Shown: in pieces, positions 16,587-24,383 of the stretch
Position numbering within the stretch: position 1 is the first letter of the stretch
How the letters are laid out: each line of letters opens with the position of its first letter
Source of the DNA: Gammaproteobacteria bacterium
Lineage (GTDB): Bacteria > Pseudomonadota > Gammaproteobacteria > Natronospirales > REEB76
Assembly: GCA_028870845.1 (NCBI GenBank)
Contig: JAGWOR010000013.1
Location: 1-54,827 of the forward strand
Length of the DNA stretch: 54,827 nt
Direction: 5' to 3'
Notes under the pieces: generated by a model
The model's database searches: none
Told to the model about the DNA's origin: nothing
What the model saw: only the letters and a program-made list of their open reading frames with translations
Translations under genes and position numbers: made by a program

Positions 16587-17102
16587 ATGGAACTCAAAGA
16601 AGCCATCGGCACGCTCTCGGATATGCCCGAGATCCTGAAGATCTATCTCGGCAATCTCGACGACGCCGAACTGCATTTCCAGCCAGGCGACGGGAATTTT
16701 TCCGTGCTGGAGACCGTCTGTCATCTGCGCGACATCGAGATCGAAGGCTACCGGGTGCGCGTGCAGCGCATCCTGGCGGAAAAAAATCCGCGCTTGCCGG
16801 ACCTCGACGGCGGTCAACTGGCGCGCGAACGGCGCTACCGCAAACAAGAACTACGGCCGGCGCTGGATGATTTTGTGCAGGCGCGCTACACCAATCTGCG
16901 GATGCTGGAAAAACTCAGCAAAACCCAGCTGGTCCGCACGGGTTTCCTGGAACCCCTGGGCAGAATCAGCCTGGCACGGCTGCTGGAACTGTGGGTCGAG
17001 CACGACCAGGGCCACGTGCACGAACTGGAACAGCTGCGCACTGAACTGCGCGCACCCGCGCCGGATTCCCAGCAGGAATTCAGCCGCTCCACCGGTTTCT
17101 GA
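16587..17102 (+). CDS. DinB-fold metalloprotein
   Basis: The protein has 171 residues and the four-helix DinB/YfiT fold. The three metal ligands can be placed as H46 in VCHLRDIE and H139/H143 in WVEHDQGHVHELEQL. Family members include bacillithiol and mycothiol transferases and many damage- or stress-induced proteins of unknown activity. The ATG at 16587 is preferred because TGGAGG stands five bases before it; the frame is open to 16554. It lies 42 bases after the VOC gene and 15 bases before the Rieske-FAD gene, so the three are probably one transcript. Confidence 0.82.
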   Translation: MELKEAIGTLSDMPEILKIYLGNLDDAELHFQPGDGNFSVLETVCHLRDIEIEGYRVRVQRILAEKNPRLPDLDGGQLARERRYRKQELRPALDDFVQARYTNLRMLEKLSKTQLVRTGFLEPLGRISLARLLELWVEHDQGHVHELEQLRTELRAPAPDSQQEFSRSTGF

Positions 17103-17117
17103 CCTGCGTACGCAGCC

Positions 17118-18665
17118 ATGACCCAAACGGAACCGCTGGGACCTGACTTCTCCGCCGGTATTCCGGCCGGAAGTCTGGCGGACGGCGCGCCGTTGCTGGG
17201 ACACGTGGGTCAGGATGCCGTTTTGCTGACCCGCTTCGGCGCTGACTACGCGGCCGTGGGCGCCACCTGCGCCCATTACCACGGTCCGTTGCACCAAGGT
17301 CTGACCGTCGGGGAAACAGTTCGCTGCCCCTGGCACCATGCCTGCTTCAGCCTGCGCAGCGGGGAAGTACTGGGGGCGCCGGGTCTCACTTCCCTGCCCC
17401 GCTGGAAGGTAGAAGCCGGCAACGGCATGGTGTACGTGCGCGACAAACTGCTGCCGCTGGCCCACTCGCTGAGCAGAGCGCCGTCCGGCAGCAAACCGCC
17501 CGTTTCAGTGCTCATCATCGGCGGCGGCGCAGCCGGCGAAGCCGCCGCCACCACCTTGCGCTTTCACGGCTACCAAGGACCGGTCACCATCCTGAGCGCC
17601 GAGGACAGCCTGCCGCCGGACCGGCCCAACCTCTCCAAGGATTACCTGGCCGGCACCGCACCCAAGGAATGGGTGCCGGTGCGGGCTGAATCCTATTATG
17701 AGAAACACGACATACAGCTCATGCGCGCAACACGCGTGACCGGCATCGATGCTGCGAAAAAAACCGTGCGTACCCGGGAGGGCGGCGAGTTCAGTTACGG
17801 CGCACTGCTGCTGGCCACCGGTGCCGAGCCGGTGAAACTTCCAACACCCGGCGCCGATCTACCGCATGTTCACTACCTGCGCAGCGTGGCCGACAGCGAA
17901 GCCATCATCCGCGGGATTGAGGGCGGCGCGCGCAGGGTACTGGTCATCGGCGCCAGTTTTATCGGCCTGGAAGCGGCGGCGGCATTGCGCGCGCGCAAGC
18001 TGGAAGTGCACGTGGTGGGCCCGGAAGCGCGCCCCCTAGAACGGGTGCTGGGGCCACAATTGGGTGACGCGATCCGCGCGCTGCACGAAAGCAAAGGCGT
18101 GATTTTCCACCTGGGCTGCACCGTCAGCACCATTGAGGCAAAGCAGGCAGTTCTCAGCGACGGCCGGAAACTGGCCGCGGACCTGGTGGTCATCGGTGTG
18201 GGTGTGCGGCCGGTCATAAACCTTGCGGAACAGGCCGGGCTCAAGACCGAGCGCGGTGTACTGGTGAACCAATATCTGGAAAGCAGCGTTCCAGGAATCT
18301 TTGCCGCCGGCGACATCGCCCGCTGGCCGGACCGGCACAGCGGCACGAACATCCGGGTGGAACATTGGGTGGTGGCCCAGCGCCAGGCACAAACCGCAGC
18401 GCGCAATATGCTGGGCTTCCGGGAAGCGTTCACCGCCGTGCCGTTTTTCTGGAGCCAGCATTACGAAGTGGCCGTCAATTACCTGGGCCATGCGGAACAC
18501 TGGGACCGGCTGGAAATCGACGGCGATCCCAGCAAGCTGGATTGCGCCGTGAATTACCTGCAGGGCGGAAAACTCCTGGCCCAGGCCACGGTGTCCCGCG
18601 ACAAACTCAGCCTCGAAACCGAAGCACGCATGGAGAATTCATTATCTGCTACCGGCAGCTTGTGA
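17118..18665 (+). CDS. Rieske [2Fe-2S]-FAD/NAD(P) oxidoreductase fusion (AIFM3/Nfrl-like)
   Basis: The protein has 515 residues and two parts. Residues 10-112 are a Rieske domain with both cluster motifs: C51-x-H53 (CAHYHG) and C70-x-x-H73 (CPWHHACF). Residues 128-515 are a pyridine-nucleotide-disulphide-type reductase with the FAD loop GGGAAG at 135-140, the NAD(P) loop IGASFIG at 277-283, and the FAD-closing IFAAGDIARWPD. This is the architecture of AIFM3/Nfrl-type proteins and of some ring-hydroxylating-oxygenase reductases. Electron flow from NAD(P)H through FAD to the Rieske cluster is inferred; the acceptor is unknown. It follows the DinB gene closely. No oxygenase subunit is nearby. 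Confidence 0.88.
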   Translation: MTQTEPLGPDFSAGIPAGSLADGAPLLGHVGQDAVLLTRFGADYAAVGATCAHYHGPLHQGLTVGETVRCPWHHACFSLRSGEVLGAPGLTSLPRWKVEAGNGMVYVRDKLLPLAHSLSRAPSGSKPPVSVLIIGGGAAGEAAATTLRFHGYQGPVTILSAEDSLPPDRPNLSKDYLAGTAPKEWVPVRAESYYEKHDIQLMRATRVTGIDAAKKTVRTREGGEFSYGALLLATGAEPVKLPTPGADLPHVHYLRSVADSEAIIRGIEGGARRVLVIGASFIGLEAAAALRARKLEVHVVGPEARPLERVLGPQLGDAIRALHESKGVIFHLGCTVSTIEAKQAVLSDGRKLAADLVVIGVGVRPVINLAEQAGLKTERGVLVNQYLESSVPGIFAAGDIARWPDRHSGTNIRVEHWVVAQRQAQTAARNMLGFREAFTAVPFFWSQHYEVAVNYLGHAEHWDRLEIDGDPSKLDCAVNYLQGGKLLAQATVSRDKLSLETEARMENSLSATGSL

Positions 18666-18817
18666 GCAGAGGTTTTACTGCAGCGCCCGGGCTGAACGGC
18701 CGTTGAGGAACGAGTTCTACGGCGACCGCGCCGGCACTCTCATTCGCGAACTGGATGATTCCATTACAATCACCGTTCCTGAACAGAAATATAGTTGGGT
18801 CTCAGCATTGGGCCTCT

Positions 18818-19219
18818 ATGAACCGTTCTCTCATAGGTTGGCGACGACTTGGCATTGTACTTTCGGTGGTATGGCTACTTTGTGCAACGAGTATCGTGAT
18901 GGCCGACTTCTTTACCGCCCAAACGCAAAGCAAGTCGTATGTGGAGTATTCTGCCCCGCCAGGGGACAAGGTGCCATACGTTTCCCCAGGAGTGCTGGCT
19001 CTTTTTGCTCACTCCGAGGAGATAACCGACAATTCCGCATTTACGCTTTGCACTGTGCCATTACAAAATCGTGCGGGCCTTCCCCCAAATTGCACCCTCA
19101 AGATCGCACGCGCTCTCGCGCTCGAACTTGCGCCTATTTCGGCAGCTTGGCTTCTGGTCACTTTGCTCATAATGGCATTCCGCTGGGTGCGTGCAGGCTT
19201 CAAAGAGACAGAGGCCTAA
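18818..19219 (+). CDS. Small two-helix membrane protein, candidate integron-cassette product
   Basis: The protein has 133 residues. The first helix is near the N-terminus (LGIVLSVVWLLCATSIVMA, about 12-30) and the second near 105-123 (ISAAWLLVTLLIMAF). The segment between contains two cysteines and would be periplasmic. No family is recognised. Its GC content is visibly lower than that of its neighbours, and its stop codon is embedded in GCCTAAC, a match to the conserved attC R'' core (RYYYAAC). Small membrane proteins of unknown function are typical cargo of integron cassettes. No promoter or strong ribosome-binding site is evident. The gene may be silent. Confidence 0.65.
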   Translation: MNRSLIGWRRLGIVLSVVWLLCATSIVMADFFTAQTQSKSYVEYSAPPGDKVPYVSPGVLALFAHSEEITDNSAFTLCTVPLQNRAGLPPNCTLKIARALALELAPISAAWLLVTLLIMAFRWVRAGFKETEA

Positions 19220-19267
19220 CTCGGTCAACCGGACGCTCGCTAATCGCTTGCGCCGAGTACCTCAGGC
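19214..19267 (+). other. attC-like (59-base element) remnant after the small membrane protein gene
   Basis: GCCTAAC (19214-19220) fits the R'' core RYYYAAC and overlaps the TAA stop of the gene before it, as in true cassettes. The following sequence is an imperfect palindrome: GCCT..AGGC at the ends, CTCGG..CCGAG inside, and CGC..GCG around the centre. GCGCCGAGTACCTCA resembles the right arm of known attC sites, but the GTTRRRY right core is missing, so the site would be truncated and probably inactive. Confidence 0.45.
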
Positions 19268-19290
19268 GGCTGCAGCGGAGAATTCGACGC

Positions 19291-20262
19291 TTAAGGCAGC
19301 AGCACTGTCGAACCGGTGGTCCTGCGGGCTTCGAGGTCGCGGTGCGCCTGCGCGGCTTCGCGCAGCGGGTATGTCTGGTTGATGGCAATCTTCACTGCGC
19401 CTCTCTTGACCAGGCTGAACAGTTCGCGGGCGCTGCGCACCAGGTCCTCGCGCTTGTCTATGTAGGTGGCCAATGTCGGCCGGGTCAGAAACAACGAGCC
19501 TTTCTGCGACAGGATGATGGGGCTGAACGGCGGCACCGCCCCTGAGGCGTTGCCGTAACTCACCATCATGCCCAGCGGCGCCAGGCAGTCCAGCGAATCC
19601 ATGAAGGTATCCTTGCCCACGCCGTCGTACACCACCGGCACGCCCGCGCCTTTGGTAATTTGCCTGAGGTGCTCGGGCAGCTTGTCGCGTCCGATCAGCA
19701 ACACATGGCGGCATCCGGCCCGCTTGGCGAGCGGTATTTTGGCCTCGCTGCCCACCGTGCCGATGACCTTGGCGCCAAGATGCCTGGCCCACTGGCACAG
19801 GATCTGGCCCACACCGCCGGCGGCGGCATGCACCAGGATCGTATCCCCGCGCTTCACCTTGTAGGTGCGGCGCAGCAGATATTCGGCGGTCATGCCCTTG
19901 AGCATCATGGCTGCCGCCGTACGCTCGCTGATCCCCGCGGGGATTTTCACCAGCCGCTCCGCCGGCCGCAGCAGCAGTTCCGCATAGGAACCGGAGGGAT
20001 CCACGTAGGCGACCCGATCGCCGGGTTTGAATTCCTTTACCTTCGGGCCCACGGCCTCTACCACGCCCGCGCCTTCGCGGCCCAGCGTGGTTGGCAATGC
20101 GGACGGATACAGCCCGCTGCGGAAATAGGTATCCACAAAGTTCAAACCCACGGCGGTGTTGCGCACCAACACCTGGCCGGCGCCTGGCTTGCCGACTTGG
20201 ACTTCTTCCCAGCGCAGCACTTCCGGCCCGCCGGTGGCATGCATACGGATGGCATAAGGCAT
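19291..20262 (-). CDS. qorA: NADPH:quinone oxidoreductase (zinc-independent MDR family)
   Basis: The protein has 323 residues. It is an N-terminal GroES-like domain with GRPVGLNFVD-type sequence (AVGLNFVDTYFRSGLYP) and a Rossmann domain with LVHAAAGGVGQILCQWA, the NADPH loop of the quinone oxidoreductase branch. The zinc ligands of alcohol dehydrogenases are absent, as expected. LGREGAGVVEAVG and SYGNASGAVPPF are further family marks. The enzyme reduces quinones to semiquinones or related enones. GGAGG lies seven bases before the ATG. The gene ends 24 bases from the attC-like remnant and is convergent with the small membrane protein. Confidence 0.9.
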   Translation of the reverse strand: MPYAIRMHATGGPEVLRWEEVQVGKPGAGQVLVRNTAVGLNFVDTYFRSGLYPSALPTTLGREGAGVVEAVGPKVKEFKPGDRVAYVDPSGSYAELLLRPAERLVKIPAGISERTAAAMMLKGMTAEYLLRRTYKVKRGDTILVHAAAGGVGQILCQWARHLGAKVIGTVGSEAKIPLAKRAGCRHVLLIGRDKLPEHLRQITKGAGVPVVYDGVGKDTFMDSLDCLAPLGMMVSYGNASGAVPPFSPIILSQKGSLFLTRPTLATYIDKREDLVRSARELFSLVKRGAVKIAINQTYPLREAAQAHRDLEARRTTGSTVLLP

Positions 20263-20420
20263 GGAATAACCTCCGGTAACAGGACTGACACAGATGGCGC
20301 CGCACTATAGTAACTCTTCCCGCCCATATGGGCGGCCTTGCGTATCGCCATAAACCCAGGAGTAGAATTTCGCAATCGGTTTCTCTGATTTAAAAAACCA
20401 AACAATATAGGGAGTTCGTC

Positions 20421-20981
20421 ATGACGCCATTAACTCATCTCTGGCTTCCGGTCCTGCTGTCGGCCGTGGCGGTATTCATTGTCAGCAGCATCATTCATGT
20501 GGTGTTGAAACCCTGGCACGCCGTCGACTACCTCGGCCTTTCCAACGAAGATGAGGTGCGTGCCACCATGCGCAAGGGAACTCCCGCACCCGGCATGTAC
20601 ATGCTGCCGTACTGCAAGATGGAGGACATGAAAAAACCCGAGTCCCAGGAGAAATTCAAACAGGGCCCGGTGGGTTTCATGATTCTGCGCGCCAACGGCA
20701 CGCCCAACATGGGCAAAAACCTGGTGCTGTGGTTCATTTTCTGCCTGATCGTGGGTCTGTTCAGCGCCTACGTAGCCGCCAGCACCCTGGCTGCCGGCAC
20801 CGCCGGCATGCAGGTGTTCCGCGTGGTGAGCACTGTTGGCTTCATGGCCTATGCCTTTGGCTCCCTGCCCATGGGAATCTGGTATGCCCAGCCCTGGAAG
20901 GCGGTTACTAAAGACGTAATCGACGGCTTGATCTACGCACTGGTCACCGGCTGGATTTTCGTCCTGCTCTGGCCCAAGTGA
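20421..20981 (+). CDS. Conserved integral membrane protein, unknown function
   Basis: The protein has 186 residues with about four membrane helices: residues 7-28 (WLPVLLSAVAVFIVSSIIH), 100-120, 125-150 and 165-183. A cytoplasmic or periplasmic loop (40-95) carries EVRATMRKGTPAPGMYMLPY. I recognise no enzyme signature; similar proteins are annotated only as hypothetical membrane proteins. GGGAG stands six bases before the ATG. A TAGAAT box about 60 bases upstream could be a -10 element. The GNAT gene follows after a perfect 12-bp hairpin. Confidence 0.75.
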   Translation: MTPLTHLWLPVLLSAVAVFIVSSIIHVVLKPWHAVDYLGLSNEDEVRATMRKGTPAPGMYMLPYCKMEDMKKPESQEKFKQGPVGFMILRANGTPNMGKNLVLWFIFCLIVGLFSAYVAASTLAAGTAGMQVFRVVSTVGFMAYAFGSLPMGIWYAQPWKAVTKDVIDGLIYALVTGWIFVLLWPK

Positions 20982-21000
20982 AAACTATGCGACCATCTGA

Positions 21001-21029
21001 CAGCGGGCTTGCAAGGCGCAAGCCCGCTG
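21001..21029. repeat. Perfect 12-bp hairpin between the membrane protein and GNAT genes
   Basis: CAGCGGGCTTGC (21001-21012) pairs fully with GCAAGCCCGCTG (21018-21029) around AAGGC. There is no T-run after it, so it is not a standard intrinsic terminator on the plus strand. It may stabilise the upstream mRNA 3' end or reduce read-through into the GNAT gene, whose ATG is 12 bases further on. Confidence 0.7.
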
Positions 21030-21041
21030 AAGGTACCTGAC

Positions 21042-21587
21042 ATGCAATACGCTAAAGATTCCAAATACAGTGTCCGCCAGGCCCGGCCGGAAGAGTACCC
21101 AAGCCTGGGTAAGTTGATCGCGGAGGTGTACGCCGGTATTCCCGGCTTCCCGGGTCCGGACCGGCAGCCGGAGTACTTCAAGATGCTGCGCGAAGTGGGG
21201 AAACGAGCAGCCAATACCGCCATCCGCGTGTTCACGGCGGTGAGCGATTCCAGCGAACTGCTGGGCAGCGTGGATTTCATCCAGGACATGCGGGACTACG
21301 GTTCCGCCGGCACCGCCGCCAGCGTACCCGACACCTCCGGCATCCGCCTGCTGGCGGTGAGCCCCGCCGCCCGCGGTATGGGCGTGGGTAAGGCGCTTAC
21401 CCGGTATTGCCTGGACCAGGCCCGGGCCTTGGGCAGATCCAGGGTCTGCCTGCACACCACCAAATCCATGCAGACCGCCTGGATCATGTACGAACGCATG
21501 GGCTTCATGCGCTTTCCGGAAATCGACTTCAAACAGGGCACGCTGGAAGTATTTGGATTCTGCCTAAATTTAAAAATAGAAATGTAA
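21042..21587 (+). CDS. GNAT-family N-acetyltransferase
   Basis: The protein has 181 residues. The GNAT core is visible: YSVRQARPEEYPSLGKLIAEVY at the N-terminus, IRLLAVSPAARGMGVGKALTRY for the acetyl-CoA pyrophosphate loop (R-G-x-G-x-G-K), and WIMYERMGFMRFPEIDF at the C-terminus. The ATG at 21042 is used; a TTG eleven codons upstream would place the start inside the hairpin. The substrate is not predictable. Confidence 0.82.
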   Translation: MQYAKDSKYSVRQARPEEYPSLGKLIAEVYAGIPGFPGPDRQPEYFKMLREVGKRAANTAIRVFTAVSDSSELLGSVDFIQDMRDYGSAGTAASVPDTSGIRLLAVSPAARGMGVGKALTRYCLDQARALGRSRVCLHTTKSMQTAWIMYERMGFMRFPEIDFKQGTLEVFGFCLNLKIEM

Positions 21588-21637
21588 ATCAGGTGGAACC
21601 CGCATCTTGATCCGCCGCGGCTGCAGGCCGCACAAAA

Positions 21638-21815
21638 TTCTCCCCTCACCCACACCCTCTCCCGGAGGGTGAGGGCATAAACACTCTTCGACTTCGGCGC
21701 TACGCGCCTACGCTCAGAGCGAACGGAGTGACTGCTGTGCTGCTGCGCCGTGCTTTCCAGCTCACCACATATTCACACCCCAGCCCTCTCCCCAAGGGAA
21801 AGGAGAGAGACAAAA
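21638..21815. repeat. REP-like intergenic block with CCCTCACCC/GGGTGAGGG dyads
   Basis: CCCTCACCC (21643-21651) pairs with GGGTGAGGG (21667-21675). A second module near 21782-21810 has CTCTCC/GGAGAG arms. Between them lies GGCGCTACGCGCC and CGCTCAGAGCGAACGGAGTG. Such modules recur in intergenic regions of many proteobacteria (recalled). With the terminator at 21845-21872 they fill the 322-base gap between the GNAT gene and groEL; no gene is seen in it. Confidence 0.65.
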
Positions 21816-21844
21816 ACCCTGCTATTCTTTGGGAGTGAAAAGAA

Positions 21845-21872
21845 AAAGGCCCTGCGAATTCGCAGGGCCTTT
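21845..21872 (-). terminator. Intrinsic terminator of groESL
   Basis: A perfect palindrome, AAAGGCCCTGCGAA/TTCGCAGGGCCTTT, lies 38 bases after the groEL stop and runs into TTTTTCT on the minus strand. The plus-strand side also ends in TTTGTT, so it may stop transcription from the GNAT side as well. Confidence 0.85.
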
Positions 21873-21909
21873 GTTCATATTGATATTACCGACTCTGTTG
21901 CCAGTTACA

Positions 21910-23562
<1,653 letters not shown>

Positions 23563-23603
23563 CTAAATAATAGTTTCTGGGTATTCGGGGCGGGTCGACG
23601 CGA

Positions 23604-23897
23604 TCACTTACCGTCCACGACAGCGATGATCTCGTCTTCCTTCACGGCGACGTATTCCACGTCGTCCATCTTGAATTCCGAGCCGGAGTATTTGCCGATC
23701 AGCACCTTGTCGCCGACCTTGACTGAGGGGGCCACGACCTGGCCGCTGTCGAGAATGCGGCCCTTGCCGACGGCGATGACTTCACCTTTCATGGGCTTTT
23801 CTTTGGCGGTGTCCGGGATGACAATGCCACCCGCAGTTTTGGTTTCCGACTCCAGGCGCTTGATGATCACCCGGTCGTGTAGTGGATGCAGCTTCAT
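23604..23897 (-). CDS. groS: Co-chaperonin GroES (Hsp10)
   Basis: The protein has 97 residues. It starts [21 protein letters not shown], carries the mobile loop [13 protein letters not shown] that binds GroEL, and has [16 protein letters not shown] near the end. It is the first gene of the operon; a perfect CIRCE operator and a sigma-70-type promoter stand upstream. AGGAGAG lies just before the ATG. Confidence 0.98.
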   Translation of the reverse strand: MKLHPLHDRVIIKRLESETKTAGGIVIPDTAKEKPMKGEVIAVGKGRILDSGQVVAPSVKVGDKVLIGKYSGSEFKMDDVEYVAVKEDEIIAVVDGK

Positions 23898-23965
23898 GGA
23901 AAAACTCTCCTATCGAAATGTTTTCTTGGGAAATCAGGTCTGATAACCATGCGGATAAGCACCTG

Positions 23966-23992
23966 TTAGCACTCATCCGCGCTGAGTGCTAA
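23966..23992 (-). promoter_or_regulatory. CIRCE operator (HrcA binding site)
   Basis: A perfect TTAGCACTC (23966-23974), nine-base spacer, GAGTGCTAA (23984-23992). This is the classic HrcA repressor site of heat-shock chaperone genes. It sits directly after the -10 box of the groES promoter, so HrcA would block transcription start. hrcA itself is not in the window. Confidence 0.95.
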
Positions 23993-24019
23993 TGATAAGG
24001 GCGAATCCAGATGAGTCAA
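23992..24019 (-). promoter_or_regulatory. Sigma-70-type promoter of groESL
   Basis: On the minus strand TTGACT (24014-24019) and TATCAT (23992-23997) are separated by 16 bases, close to consensus. The start point would fall inside the CIRCE dyad, about 85-90 bases before the groES ATG. No clear sigma-32 pattern was seen in addition. Confidence 0.8.
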
Positions 24020-24056
24020 GAGCCGATCCACCAATTTCTTGGATATAAGTGATTTT

Positions 24057-24383
24057 ATGGATAAAAATCAATTGGTTATATTCAGCAGCTTTCCTGACCG
24101 CGAGTCAGCGGAAAAACTGGCGACGCTACTGGTGGAGGAAGGCCTGGCCGCATGCGTCAACCTGGTGACCGGGGTCACCTCCATATACCGCTGGCAGGGA
24201 AACCTGCACCGGGAACCGGAATGCCTGCTGATCATCAAAACCAACACCGCCCGCTTCGAGGCGTTGCGCGGCCGGGTGCGTGCTTTGCATCCCTACCAGA
24301 TCCCGGAGATCATCGCTATTCCCGTCAGCCACGGGGATGACGACTACCTCCGGTGGCTCAACCAGAGTACCCGCCTGCCATGA
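24057..24383 (+). CDS. cutA: Divalent-cation tolerance protein CutA
   Basis: The protein has 108 residues forming the trimeric ferredoxin-like CutA fold: VIFSSFPDRESAEKLATLLVEEGLAACVN, then SIYRWQGNLHREPECLLIIKT and HPYQIPEIIAIPV. The biochemical role is unsettled; links to copper tolerance and to DsbD come from gene neighbourhood and early genetics. An upstream in-frame TTG (24039) was rejected in favour of the ATG at 24057. The stop overlaps the dsbD ATG by four bases (ATGA). It is divergent from groES. Confidence 0.93.
   Translation: MDKNQLVIFSSFPDRESAEKLATLLVEEGLAACVNLVTGVTSIYRWQGNLHREPECLLIIKTNTARFEALRGRVRALHPYQIPEIIAIPVSHGDDDYLRWLNQSTRLP

Noticed and set aside
19262..20305. A 347-codon minus-strand frame overlapping the quinone oxidoreductase
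   Set aside because: It is a shifted frame of the same gene, Arg/Gly-rich and without motifs; the other frame has the full MDR signature.
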